Shown: piece by piece, positions 16,039-25,010 of the stretch
How the letters are laid out: each line of letters opens with the position of its first letter
How positions within the stretch are numbered: the stretch's first letter is position 1
Source of the DNA: an uncultured Phascolarctobacterium sp.
GTDB lineage: Bacteria > Bacillota > Negativicutes > Acidaminococcales > Acidaminococcaceae
Assembly: GCA_949288065.1 (NCBI GenBank)
Contig: CASEIL010000008.1
Coordinates: forward strand, 1-62,150
Length of the DNA: 62,150 nt
Reading direction: 5' to 3'
Program-made: the position numbers and the translations under genes
The notes under the pieces: model-generated
What the model was told of the DNA's origin: nothing
The model's input: only the letters and a program-made list of their open reading frames with translations
Databases searched by the model: none

Positions 16039-16599
16039 ATGGATATTATTAAGGAACGTTTTGCTGAACACATTGCGTTAGCGCAGCATGTTGCCGATAG
16101 CGGCATTATGCAGCAGGTAGCCGATGCGGCAGCAATTATTAAAACTGCGCTTGCCGGCGGACACAAGGTACTGTTTTGCGGCAACGGCGGCAGCGCTGCC
16201 GACAGCCAGCATTTAGCGGCAGAATTTGTGGGCCGCTTCCAAAAAGAGCGCAAGGGCATTGCCGGTATTGCACTGACGGTGGATACTTCCATCTTAACGG
16301 CAGTTGCCAACGACTACGGCTACGACCGCGTTTTCTCCCGCCAGGTGGAAGCGCTTGGGCAGAGCGGCGATGTTCTGGTAGGTATTTCTACCAGCGGCAA
16401 CAGCAAAAATGTGCTGGCGGCTATCGCCGAAGCGAAAGCTAAAGACATGAAGTGCATCGGCATGACGGCCGAGGGCGGCGGCAAAATGAAGGACGAATGC
16501 GACATCTGCATTGCCATTCCCTGCCCCGTTACGGCGCGCGCACAGGAAATGCACATTTTAATCGGACACATAATCTGCGAACTGGTGGATGGTGAATAA
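16039..16599 (+). CDS. gmhA: Sedoheptulose 7-phosphate isomerase
   Basis: First step of ADP-heptose synthesis: sedoheptulose 7-phosphate to glycero-manno-heptose 7-phosphate. The SIS domain is clear: CGNGGSAADSQHLAAEFVGRF, and VGISTSGNSKNVLAA for phosphate binding. The ATG at 16039 is preceded by GAGG at the right distance; another ATG at 16027 overlaps the lptD stop. The length of 186 residues is normal. It overlaps the next gene by 11 nt. Confidence 0.93.
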   Translation: MDIIKERFAEHIALAQHVADSGIMQQVADAAAIIKTALAGGHKVLFCGNGGSAADSQHLAAEFVGRFQKERKGIAGIALTVDTSILTAVANDYGYDRVFSRQVEALGQSGDVLVGISTSGNSKNVLAAIAEAKAKDMKCIGMTAEGGGKMKDECDICIAIPCPVTARAQEMHILIGHIICELVDGE

Positions 16600-17485
16600 A
16601 TTGTCTCAGTTAAGCTGCACAAACTTTCTGGCAGAAAAAATCCAACAATTAAAAATAGCCGTTATTGGCGATGTGATGCTGGACCGTTATTTTTACGGCG
16701 AGGTTAAGCGCATTTCGCCAGAAGCGCCGGTACCTGTCAATAAGGTAACGCGCATTACCTCCGTGCTGGGCGGCGCTGCTAACGTAGCTGCGAATCTTGC
16801 GCATCTGGAATGCAAGGTGTACGTCGGCGGCGTAACGGGTGATGATGAAAACCGCCTCCTGCTTGAAAAAATGATGACGGAAGCAGGCATTGATTACAGC
16901 GGTTTGATTAAATCCGCGCAACGCGCGACGATTACCAAAATGCGTATTTTGGGTGCCAAGCAGCAAATGCTGCGCCTTGATTTTGAAGAAGTTGGCGACC
17001 TGTTTGAGGATGAAACAGAACGCCTCAGCAGCTGGCTTTTAGAGTTAATTGAAAGCGGCCTGGATGGCATTGCCATTTCGGACTATGCCAAAGGCGTATG
17101 CTCACACAACTTTTTGCAATGGGTAATAAAAATTGCCGGCGAACATAATATTCCGGTTTTGGTCGACCCGAAGGGCGCGGACTGGAGCAAGTACAGCGGC
17201 TGCACTTTTATTACGCCGAACCTTAAGGAAATGTGCGAAGCAGCGCACGAAACCGTGCCCAATGAGGACGAACCTGTGCTGCGTCTGGCACGCGACGCTG
17301 CAAAAACCTTCCATATTAATAATGTAGTTGTTACACGCAGCGAAAAGGGTATGACGCTTGCCGGTCAGAACGGACTGACGATTAACGCCCCGGCAACGGC
17401 GCTGGATGTATTTGATGTATCCGGCGCGGGCGATACGGTTGCCTGTTTACATGGCCAACCGTGCGGCTGGCATTGTTGTCGGTAA
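16589..17485 (+). pseudogene. hldE: HldE kinase domain, truncated by a frameshifting deletion
   Basis: Heptose 7-phosphate kinase half of bifunctional HldE. The PfkB fold is intact from VIGDVMLDRYFYGEVKRISPEAPVP through the catalytic loop DVSGAGDTV. Right after that, the frame reads a short unrelated tail (ACLHGQPC and on) and stops at 17485. In known HldE, about 20 residues separate GAGDTV from ANAAAGVVVGKLG; here the matching text, ANRAAGIVVGKVG, is in the next frame after only about 10 nt. That implies loss of roughly 45-50 nt. The last kinase helices would be missing, so activity is doubtful. A sequencing or assembly error is possible. Confidence 0.75.
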
Positions 17486-18035
17486 GGTTGGTACTTACCC
17501 CGTACACCGTGATGAGCTTTTAAAGGACCTGCTTGCCGAGCAGCGCCGCGATGGCTACGGTTACCGCACCTTAAGCTGGCAGGAAATTGAATCCTTAGCC
17601 AATACCTGGCGTGCCTGCGGCGAAAAAATTGTTTTTACCAACGGCTGCTTTGATATTCTGCATGTAGGACATGTTTCCTATCTAGAACAGGCCGCGCGTT
17701 TAGGCAAGCATTTAATTGTAGGCTTAAACACGGATGCTTCCGTTAAGCGCCTGAAAGGCGAAACCCGCCCGCTAAACCACGAGCTTGACCGCGCGCGCGT
17801 ACTGGCTGCGCTATCCTGCGTCGATGCGGTAGTGCTGTTCGGCGAGGACACGCCTACTGAACTTATAAAAAGAATCCGCCCCGACATTTTGGTTAAGGGC
17901 GGCGACTATAAACCCGAAGAAGTTGCCGGGCGCGAATACGCCGGCGAGGTACAGATTATTAAATTTGAGGACGGCTATTCTACAACCGGCCTTTTAGAGA
18001 AATTGGCACAGCTTGTAAAGGAGGGCAAATTATGA
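17450..18035 (+). CDS. hldE: HldE adenylyltransferase domain, separated by the frameshift
   Basis: Heptose 1-phosphate adenylyltransferase half of HldE. The nucleotidyltransferase signature VFTNGCFDILHVGHVSYLEQA (with HxGH), then GLNTDASVKRLKG and ILVKGGDYKPEE, is intact to the stop. The frame is open from before 17406. The first plausible restart, ATG at 17450, has no ribosome binding site, and the 19 residues after it are the tail of the kinase domain. Production would need reinitiation from the overlapping kinase frame, frameshifting, or an intact allele. It overlaps hldD by 4 nt. Confidence 0.75.
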
Positions 18036-19006
18036 TTATTGTAACTGGCGGCGCCGGTTTTATCGGCAGCAACATTGTTAAAGGGCTGAACGAACGCGGT
18101 CGCGACGATATTTTAGTAGTAGATAACCTTACCAACATGGTGAAATTTAAAAACATCCAGGGCTTAAAGGTTATGGATTACATGGACAAAATTGATTTTG
18201 CCGAAGCGCTGAAAGTAGGCAAATTTGCCCACGAAAAAATCGACGTTATTTTCCACGAGGGCGCATGCAGCGATACCATGGAATACAACGGCAAATACAT
18301 GATGCAGAACAATTTTGAATACACCAAAAATTTAATGCATTTTGCCATGGACAGAAAAATTCAGATGATTTACGCTTCCTCCGCTTCCACCTATGGCAGC
18401 GGAGCGCATGGCTTTACCGAAAAACCGGAATGCGAGGAAGCGCTGAATGTTTATGCCTTTTCCAAGCTGTTTTTTGATAACTACGCCCGCCGTTATTTTG
18501 ACAAAATGGACAGCCAGCTGGTTGGCCTGCGTTATTTTAATGTTTACGGCCCGCAGGAAAACCACAAGGGCAAAATGGCTTCCATGGTGTTCCAGATGTA
18601 TAACCAGTGGAAGGCCGAGGGCAAGGTTAAACTGTTTGAAGGCATCGACGGCTACGGCAACGGCGAGCAGACCCGCGACTTTATCTACGTTAAGGACGTT
18701 GTTAAGGTTAACTTCTTCTTTTGGGACCACCCGGAACTGCGCGGCGTTTACAACTGCGGCACCGGCCATGCGCACACCTTCAACACTCTTGCCAAAGGCG
18801 TGCTGAAACATTTTGGCAGCGGCACACTGGAATACATTCCGTTCCCGGATGTTCTGCGTGGCAAATACCAGAGCTACACGCAGGCTGACCCGACGAAACT
18901 TTTGGCGGCTGGCTACGACGGTGGCTTTACCGATGTAGAAGAAGCGGTTGCCGAATACTGCGCACTTTTGGATAAAACCGGCGGGTACTATACCTATGAA
19001 GCTTAA
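18032..19006 (+). CDS. hldD: ADP-glyceromanno-heptose 6-epimerase
   Basis: Last step in making ADP-L-glycero-D-manno-heptose. It is an extended short-chain dehydrogenase: NADP-binding VTGGAGFIGSNIVKGL at the N-terminus, then family-specific FHEGACSDTMEYNG, the YASSASTYG strand, and the catalytic Tyr-x3-Lys in YAFSKLFFD. The 324-residue length matches E. coli HldD (about 310). The start overlaps the hldE stop by 4 nt. Confidence 0.95.
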   Translation: MIIVTGGAGFIGSNIVKGLNERGRDDILVVDNLTNMVKFKNIQGLKVMDYMDKIDFAEALKVGKFAHEKIDVIFHEGACSDTMEYNGKYMMQNNFEYTKNLMHFAMDRKIQMIYASSASTYGSGAHGFTEKPECEEALNVYAFSKLFFDNYARRYFDKMDSQLVGLRYFNVYGPQENHKGKMASMVFQMYNQWKAEGKVKLFEGIDGYGNGEQTRDFIYVKDVVKVNFFFWDHPELRGVYNCGTGHAHTFNTLAKGVLKHFGSGTLEYIPFPDVLRGKYQSYTQADPTKLLAAGYDGGFTDVEEAVAEYCALLDKTGGYYTYEA

Positions 19007-19496
19007 AGCTGCATTTTTCGACCGCGACGGCGTGCTGAATGTTGATAAATCCTACCTATATAAAATAGAAGATTTGGAATGGATTGACGGCGCCAAAGAA
19101 GCACTGGCCTACCTTACACAAAAGGGCTACACCATTTTTGTGGTTACCAACCAGAGCGGCATTGCCCGCGGCTACTACACCGTTGCCGATATGGAAAAAC
19201 TGCATGAATTTATGGCGCAGCAGATAGCAGCGGCAGGCGGTAAAATTGAAAAATTTTATTACTGCCCGCATCTGCCGGAAGGCAAAGTGGCAGAATACGC
19301 CATTGAATGCGATTGCCGCAAGCCCAAGCCGGGGCTGATTTTGCGCGCCTTTGCAGAATACGATATTGATAAGAACGCCGCCTTTTTAATCGGCGATAAG
19401 CCGCGCGACGTGGAATCCGCGGAAGCGGCAGGCATTAAAGGCTGCCTGTTTGAAGGCGGCAATTTACTAAACTTTGTTAAAGAGATTGTTGGCTGA
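18996..19496 (+). CDS. gmhB: Heptose 1,7-bisphosphate phosphatase
   Basis: Removes the 7-position phosphate between the kinase and adenylyltransferase steps. HAD-family motifs are FDRDGVLN (nucleophile Asp), VVTNQSGIARG, and the zinc-binding segment CPH...CDCRKPKPG. The start MKLKAAFFDRDG at 18996 is chosen over an upstream ATG because the catalytic loop should lie close to the N-terminus; it overlaps hldD by 11 nt. The stop TGA is followed at once by ATGG, a remnant of the waaC start. Confidence 0.93.
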   Translation: MKLKAAFFDRDGVLNVDKSYLYKIEDLEWIDGAKEALAYLTQKGYTIFVVTNQSGIARGYYTVADMEKLHEFMAQQIAAAGGKIEKFYYCPHLPEGKVAEYAIECDCRKPKPGLILRAFAEYDIDKNAAFLIGDKPRDVESAEAAGIKGCLFEGGNLLNFVKEIVG

Positions 19497-19516
19497 TGGA
19501 ATACAAAAATATTTTA
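19492..19516. repeat. Left copy of 25-bp direct repeat flanking the fucose cassette
   Basis: This stretch starts GCTGATGGAATAC and is identical over 25 bp to 24986-25010. It contains the gmhB stop (TGA, 19494-19496) and what was the waaC start (ATG at 19496). The remnant reading frame, MEYKNILIFYL then stop at 19531, shares its first seven residues with WaaC. Confidence 0.9.
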
Positions 19517-19553
19517 ATTTTTTATTTATAAATTGCAAAGTAGGATAATAAAT

Positions 19554-20489
19554 ATGATTGAAAAGCTATTTACAAAACCCAAAACATTTCGAAAAACTGT
19601 TGATAATTTATATGCCGAATATAATCAATGGGGAGACGGTAATTTAGGTAATAACTGGTTTGTAAGATTTATAAGACATCGCTTTCCTGATAATAAAACT
19701 AAAATCAATTTGTTTGGACCATTAGGTTCTCCGTTTTTTATTTGTAATAATTTTGAAGGTAAAAAAGTATTTTATACGGCAGAAGATGTTGAACATAAGT
19801 TTACTAAATTAAATTTATATTATGGAGATTATAGATTGAAATATGTTGATTTAGCTATGGGATTTGGAGAATGTAATAGCGATAAATATTTGCGTTTTCC
19901 ATACTGGATCTTAACAACCTTTAATCCCTGTTTTTCAGAAGATGATATAGTGAAAAGAATTAAAGAAATTAATGGTTCCAGATATGAAAAATATGATGAA
20001 TGTGTTTTGATTAATAAGCATGATAAAAAAGGCACCAGAAATATGATCTATCAGGATGTTAATGTCGTTTTAAATGTGAAATGTGCCGGACCGTGGAAAA
20101 ATAATACTGATGAATTATGGAATAAATATAATAACGATAAATTGTTGTATTTGAAGAGATTTAAATTTAATATATGTCCGGAAAATGATAATACTATTAA
20201 TTATGTAACTGAAAAATTATTCGATGCCTTTATTTGCGGATGCATTCCTTTATATTATGGGTCGTTTAATAATCCGGAACCGGGATTGATTAATAAAGAT
20301 GCTGTAATATTCTGGAATGATAATGGCAAAAATGAAGACAATATTAAATTAGTAAAAGATTTGAATAATAGTGATAAGTTATATAATGATTTTATAAATC
20401 AGACCAAGTTAACAGATAAAGCAGCAGAATATGTTATAGATAGATTTACCAGATTAGAAGACCATATAAAAAGACTAATAAATGAATAG
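19554..20489 (+). CDS. Glycosyltransferase family 10 (fucosyltransferase-like)
   Basis: Probable alpha-1,3/1,4-fucosyltransferase using GDP-fucose. The family 10 donor-binding motif is unmistakable at residues 203-237: RFKFNICPENDN followed by YVTEKLFDAFICGCIPLYYGS. No signal peptide or membrane segment is seen, so it acts in the cytoplasm on a lipid-linked or core acceptor. The ATG at 19554 follows TAGGA; a TTG at 19533 is the alternative. The gene is much more AT-rich than gmhB upstream and is the first gene of a cassette that also encodes GDP-fucose synthesis, which supports the donor assignment. The acceptor sugar is unknown. Confidence 0.85.
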   Translation: MIEKLFTKPKTFRKTVDNLYAEYNQWGDGNLGNNWFVRFIRHRFPDNKTKINLFGPLGSPFFICNNFEGKKVFYTAEDVEHKFTKLNLYYGDYRLKYVDLAMGFGECNSDKYLRFPYWILTTFNPCFSEDDIVKRIKEINGSRYEKYDECVLINKHDKKGTRNMIYQDVNVVLNVKCAGPWKNNTDELWNKYNNDKLLYLKRFKFNICPENDNTINYVTEKLFDAFICGCIPLYYGSFNNPEPGLINKDAVIFWNDNGKNEDNIKLVKDLNNSDKLYNDFINQTKLTDKAAEYVIDRFTRLEDHIKRLINE

Positions 20490-20543
20490 TAATATATTAA
20501 TTATTTATTGTAAAACAGATAAAAGTTATTCAGGAGGCGCAAA

Positions 20544-21596
20544 ATGCAAAAAATAGCTCTTATTACAGGAATAACTGGACAGGATGGCTCTTATTTAGCA
20601 GAATTTTTATTAAAAAAAGGATATAGTGTTCATGGTATTGTGCGCAGGTCGTCCATTAGTAATACTTACCGCATTGACCATTTGTTAAAAGATAAATTAA
20701 TAACAATTCATGATGGTGATTTGTCTGATTCTTCAAGCCTTATCAGAATTATAAATTTGGTAAAACCGGATGAAATATATAATCTTGCTGCGCAGAGCCA
20801 TGTACAGGTTTCTTTTGATGTCCCGGAATATTCAGGAGATGTGGATGCATTAGGGGTATTGCGAATTTTAGAAGCAGTATGTATTTTAAACATGACGAAA
20901 AAATGCCGTATTTATCAGGCATCTACCAGTGAGTTATATGGCAAGGTTGAAGAAATTCCACAAAGCGAGACAACGCCATTTCATCCATACAGTCCATATG
21001 CCGTTGCTAAACAATATGGCTTCTGGATTACAAAAGAATACAGAGAAGCTTATGGCATGTTTGCCGTGAACGGTATTTTATTTAACCATGAATCCGAAAG
21101 ACGTGGAGAGAATTTTGTAACCAGAAAGATTACTTTAGCTGTAGGACGTATTGCTTGTGGATTGCAGGATCATTTGGAGTTAGGAAATTTAGATTCATTG
21201 CGAGATTGGGGTTATGCTAAAGATTACGTAGAATGCATGTGGTTAATGCTGCAGCATGAAGTGCCGGAGGATTTTGTAATTGCAACAGGCGAGCAGCATA
21301 CGGTACGTGATTTTACAGAAAAAGCCTTTAAAGAAGCCGGTATACAGCTGCGATGGGAAGGCAGAGGAATTGATGAGAAAGGATATGATTCAGAAACAGG
21401 TAAAATGCTTGTCTGTGTAAATCCGCAATGGTTCAGGCCAACGGATGTAGATAACTTATGGGGAAATCCCGCTAAAGCAAAAGCCGTTTTAGGTTGGAAT
21501 CCTCAAAAGACAAGTTATGAAGAACTTATTAGAATAATGGTACAGCATGATTTGAAATTAGCGAAAAAGGAAGCAGCTGCAAAAGCTGTAAAGTAG
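20544..21596 (+). CDS. gmd: GDP-mannose 4,6-dehydratase
   Basis: Converts GDP-mannose to GDP-4-keto-6-deoxymannose, the first committed step to GDP-L-fucose. It has [15 protein letters not shown] for NADP binding, the [14 protein letters not shown] segment, STSELYG, and the catalytic YAVAKQYG; the [17 protein letters not shown] loop is typical of Gmd. The 350-residue length is normal. The start follows AGGAGG. It is 8 nt upstream of the next gene. Confidence 0.96.
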   Translation: MQKIALITGITGQDGSYLAEFLLKKGYSVHGIVRRSSISNTYRIDHLLKDKLITIHDGDLSDSSSLIRIINLVKPDEIYNLAAQSHVQVSFDVPEYSGDVDALGVLRILEAVCILNMTKKCRIYQASTSELYGKVEEIPQSETTPFHPYSPYAVAKQYGFWITKEYREAYGMFAVNGILFNHESERRGENFVTRKITLAVGRIACGLQDHLELGNLDSLRDWGYAKDYVECMWLMLQHEVPEDFVIATGEQHTVRDFTEKAFKEAGIQLRWEGRGIDEKGYDSETGKMLVCVNPQWFRPTDVDNLWGNPAKAKAVLGWNPQKTSYEELIRIMVQHDLKLAKKEAAAKAVK

Positions 21597-21604
21597 GTAA
21601 TGTT

Positions 21605-22546
21605 ATGGAAAAAAAATCTAAAATATATGTAGCAGGGCATAGAGGTATGGTTGGTTCTGCTATTGTAAGGGAATTAAAAAAACAAGGATATACCAACATA
21701 ATTACCAGAACTCACAAAGAGCTTGATTTATGCAGGCAAGATGAAGTAGAAAAATTCTTTGCCGAAGAAAAACCGGAATATGTATTTTTAGCAGCTGCTA
21801 AAGTTGGCGGCATCATAGCTAACAGTAAAGCTTTAGCTGATTTTATGTACGAAAATATGATTTTGGAAATGAATGTTATTCACAGCGCGTGGAAAAATAG
21901 CTGTAAAAAACTTCAATTTCTGGGTTCCTCCTGTATTTATCCCCGTATGGCTCCGCAGCCGATTACGGAGGATTGCTTATTAACTGGTGCGTTGGAAAAA
22001 ACCAATGAAGCCTATGCTTTAGCAAAGATAAGCGGTTTAAAATATTGTGAATTTTTAAACAAACAGTATGGCACTGATTATATTTCCGTAATGCCGACTA
22101 ATTTATATGGCCCTAATGATAATTATCATCCGGAGCATAGTCATGTATTGCCTGCATTTATTAGAAGATTTCACGAAGCTAAAGAACAGCATTTACCTGA
22201 GGTTGTTTGCTGGGGTGATGGAAGTCCTTTGCGCGAATTTTTATATGTTGATGATTTAGCTGATTTATGTGTGTTTTTAATGAATAATTACAGCGGCAAT
22301 GAAACTGTTAACGCTGGTACGGGAAAAGAGATAACTATTAAAAAACTTGCTGAACTTGTTGCTGAAATTGTTGGATATACAGGGAAAATAGTTTGGGATG
22401 TCACTAAGCCTAATGGCACACCGAGAAAATTGTTGGATGTATCGAAAAGCAAAGCATTAGGCTGGACTTATAAAGTAGAACTTGAAAACGGCATTAAGAT
22501 GGCATATAATGATTTCTTAAATAATGATATGCGTGCAGAAAGGTAG
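21605..22546 (+). CDS. fcl: GDP-L-fucose synthase
   Basis: Epimerises and reduces the Gmd product to GDP-L-fucose. Motifs are [43 protein letters not shown] and the catalytic Tyr-x3-Lys in NEAYALAKI. The length of 313 residues is standard. With gmd and manC it forms a near-complete de novo pathway. Confidence 0.96.
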   Translation: MEKKSKIYVAGHRGMVGSAIVRELKKQGYTNIITRTHKELDLCRQDEVEKFFAEEKPEYVFLAAAKVGGIIANSKALADFMYENMILEMNVIHSAWKNSCKKLQFLGSSCIYPRMAPQPITEDCLLTGALEKTNEAYALAKISGLKYCEFLNKQYGTDYISVMPTNLYGPNDNYHPEHSHVLPAFIRRFHEAKEQHLPEVVCWGDGSPLREFLYVDDLADLCVFLMNNYSGNETVNAGTGKEITIKKLAELVAEIVGYTGKIVWDVTKPNGTPRKLLDVSKSKALGWTYKVELENGIKMAYNDFLNNDMRAER

Positions 22547-22562
22547 TTAAGGCAGCAAAATT

Positions 22563-23879
22563 ATGAATATAGTATTATTGTCAGGCGGTTCTGGAAAAAG
22601 ATTATGGCCGTTATCTAATAATATACGTTCAAAACAGTTTATTAAAATTTTTAAAAATGCTGATGGCGAATATGAATCAATGCTGCAGCGAGTTTATAAT
22701 CAGATAAAAAGGGTTGATTCTTCTTCGTCGGTAACTATTGCAACGTCTAAAAACCAGGTGTCAGCTATAAGAAACCAACTGGGAGATAATGTTACCATAT
22801 CTGTTGAACCATCACGGCGTGATACTTTTCCGGCTATTGCTTTATTAACAGCTTATTTGCATGATGTCCTTGGTATAAGTGAAGATGATGTAGTAATAGT
22901 TTCCCCTGTTGATCCTTGTGTAGAGGATGAGTATTTTGCTGTATTTAAAAAATTAGAGTTACTGGCCAAGGAAGCAGATAACAATTTAGTTTTAATGGGG
23001 ATTGAGCCGACTTATCCTAGTGAAAAATATGGGTATATTATACCTGAAAATAAAGAACAGGTAAGTAAAGTAAGCATGTTTAAAGAAAAACCTTCAGCAG
23101 ATGCGGCTGCAAAATATATTGCTGGAGGTGCACTATGGAATGGCGGTGTTTTTGCCTATAAACTTAAATATGTGCTGAATAAAATAAAAGAATTTGTAAG
23201 TTATACAGATTATTATGATTTGTATGATAAATATGAACTGCTTCCCAAAATAAGTTTTGACTACGCCGTTGTGGAAAAAGAACCTAAATTAAAAGTTCTG
23301 CGTTTTAACGGTAGCTGGAAAGATTTGGGAACATGGAATACATTGACAGAAACAATGGATTCCAATATTATTGGCGAAGCATATTTAAATGATAAATGTG
23401 TTAACGTACATGTGGTTAATGAATTGGATTTACCTGTCTTGTGCATGGGATTAAATAATGTAGTTGTAGCCGCAAGCCCTGATGGAATTTTAGTTTCTGA
23501 AAAAGAGCAGTCCAGTTATATAAAACAATTTGTAGATAAATTCGATACCCCTGTGATGTATGCTGAAAAATCATGGGGCGAGTTTAAAATAATTGATGTT
23601 GCCAAAGAGAGTTTAACTATAAAAATTACTTTGAATAAAGGGCATAAGATGAATTATCATATGCATACTAAACGTGATGAAGTTTGGACGATTATTCAAG
23701 GTATCGGGAGAACTGTTGTTGACGGCATAGAGCAGCATGTTAAACCTGGAGATGTTATAGTTATTGAAGCTGGCTGTAAGCACACTATTTTTGCAGAAAC
23801 AGATTTAAAGATAATAGAAGTGCAGTTAGGTAAGGAGATAAGCGTTCATGACAAAGAAAAATTTGAACTTGAATGCTGA
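22563..23879 (+). CDS. manC: Mannose-1-phosphate guanylyltransferase with cupin domain
   Basis: Makes GDP-mannose from mannose 1-phosphate and GTP. The nucleotidyltransferase half starts VLLSGGSGKRLWPLSNNIRSKQF and has MFKEKPSADAA; the C-terminal cupin (type II phosphomannose isomerase) has WGEFKIIDVA and NYHMHTKRDEVW. At 438 residues it is slightly shorter than the usual 470. The final 32 nt overlap the manA start, so the two are coupled. Phosphomannomutase is not in the window. Confidence 0.93.
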   Translation: MNIVLLSGGSGKRLWPLSNNIRSKQFIKIFKNADGEYESMLQRVYNQIKRVDSSSSVTIATSKNQVSAIRNQLGDNVTISVEPSRRDTFPAIALLTAYLHDVLGISEDDVVIVSPVDPCVEDEYFAVFKKLELLAKEADNNLVLMGIEPTYPSEKYGYIIPENKEQVSKVSMFKEKPSADAAAKYIAGGALWNGGVFAYKLKYVLNKIKEFVSYTDYYDLYDKYELLPKISFDYAVVEKEPKLKVLRFNGSWKDLGTWNTLTETMDSNIIGEAYLNDKCVNVHVVNELDLPVLCMGLNNVVVAASPDGILVSEKEQSSYIKQFVDKFDTPVMYAEKSWGEFKIIDVAKESLTIKITLNKGHKMNYHMHTKRDEVWTIIQGIGRTVVDGIEQHVKPGDVIVIEAGCKHTIFAETDLKIIEVQLGKEISVHDKEKFELEC

Positions 23880-24855
23880 ACTGGAAGAAGGAATATTTTT
23901 ATTAGAGCCGGCTATAAAAGAAACAATATGGGGCGGAAGCAAATTAAAAAAGAACTATGGAAAGCAATCAAATAAAGCCAATATAGCTGAATCTTGGGAG
24001 TGTTCCGTGCATCCCAAAGGATTAAGTAAAATTATTAATGGAACATATAAGGAAAAATATTTACGTGATGTTTTGATTGCACATCCGGAATATTTAGGGA
24101 ATAAGATTAAAAATATCGATGCATTTCCATTTTTAATAAAATTTATTGATGCAAAAGATAAATTATCAGTTCAAGTACATCCGACAGATGAATATGCTAA
24201 AAAGCATGAACATGGCGTTTCCGGTAAAACAGAGATGTGGTATATAATAGAAGCTGAAAATAATGCTGAACTTATTTACGGCTTTTATGATGATATCAGC
24301 AAACAGCAGCTGGCAAAAAGTGTATATAACGGAGAAATAGAAAAATATTTAAATAAAGTAAGAACTAAACCGAATAATGTATTTTTTATTCCTGCGGGGA
24401 CAGTACATGGAATTGGCGCAGGTAACTTAATTCTTGAAGTGCAGGAAAATTCTGATATAACATATCGATTATACGATTATAACCGGATTGATAAAAATGG
24501 AAATAAAAGAGAATTACATATAGAAAAAGCGCTTGAGGCTGTTGATTATAAAAAATTTGGAGATATTCGCCAACCAATGAGGCTTTTGCAATATCAAAAA
24601 GGTTACGCTAAGGAACTGCTATGCAGATGCAAATACTTTGTTGTTGAAAGAGTTATCATAAACACTGAAGCAAAGATTAAGTTAATGTTTAATAGTAATA
24701 TAAACGTTTTTGTTTGCATAAATGGCCAAGGCAAGATATTTTCGGAAAATGGTGAAACATTAAATATACGGAAGGGAAATAGTGTATTTATTTCTAATTT
24801 AGTAAAAAAATTTGCTGTAATTGGTAATATGACACTTATTAAAGTTACATATTAG
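23848..24855 (+). CDS. manA: Class I mannose-6-phosphate isomerase
   Basis: Interconverts fructose 6-phosphate and mannose 6-phosphate to feed GDP-mannose. Zinc-site and family motifs are AESWECSVHPKG, KLSVQVHPTDEYA, GKTEMWYII and IPAGTVHGIGAGNLILEVQENSD. The 335-residue length fits the short Firmicutes form. AAGGAG precedes the ATG, inside the end of manC. As manC also carries an isomerase-type cupin, that step may be doubled. It is the last gene of the AT-rich fucose cassette. Confidence 0.93.
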   Translation: MTKKNLNLNAELEEGIFLLEPAIKETIWGGSKLKKNYGKQSNKANIAESWECSVHPKGLSKIINGTYKEKYLRDVLIAHPEYLGNKIKNIDAFPFLIKFIDAKDKLSVQVHPTDEYAKKHEHGVSGKTEMWYIIEAENNAELIYGFYDDISKQQLAKSVYNGEIEKYLNKVRTKPNNVFFIPAGTVHGIGAGNLILEVQENSDITYRLYDYNRIDKNGNKRELHIEKALEAVDYKKFGDIRQPMRLLQYQKGYAKELLCRCKYFVVERVIINTEAKIKLMFNSNINVFVCINGQGKIFSENGETLNIRKGNSVFISNLVKKFAVIGNMTLIKVTY

Positions 24856-24867
24856 AGATAAAATAAG

Positions 24868-24876
24868 TGGTATAAT
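24868..24876 (+). promoter_or_regulatory. Extended -10 promoter before waaC
   Basis: TGGTATAAT lies 13 nt after the manA stop and 114 nt before the waaC start, in a context (GTGGTATAATATT) identical over 13 nt to the promoter before lptD. It would give waaC its own transcription start. Confidence 0.5.
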
Positions 24877-24902
24877 ATTTTTATTTTATTTGTGGGTAGC
24901 AG

Positions 24903-24947
24903 CACATAAAGTTATTGCTGATATAATGAAAATAATAACTTTATGTG
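24903..24947. repeat. 14-bp perfect inverted repeat
   Basis: CACATAAAGTTATT (24903-24916) and its exact complement AATAACTTTATGTG (24934-24947) surround a 17-nt loop that itself contains TATAAT. It lies in the leader between the waaC promoter and start codon. No T-run follows, so a plain terminator is unlikely; an attenuator or an operator is possible. Confidence 0.7.
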
Positions 24948-24985
24948 ATAGAATATATAAGAAATGTTTCAATTAAAAGGTTAAA

Positions 24986-25010
24986 GCTGATGGAATACAA
25001 AAATATTTTA
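24986..25010. repeat. Right copy of 25-bp direct repeat flanking the fucose cassette
   Basis: Identical to 19492-19516. This copy holds the working waaC start (ATG at 24990). The bases GCTGA just before the ATG match the end of gmhB, which is really located 5.5 kb upstream. Confidence 0.9.

Noticed and set aside
19492..25010. A composite transposon or integron explaining the fucose cassette
   Set aside because: No transposase, integrase, terminal inverted repeats or attC-like sites were found; only the direct repeat is seen.
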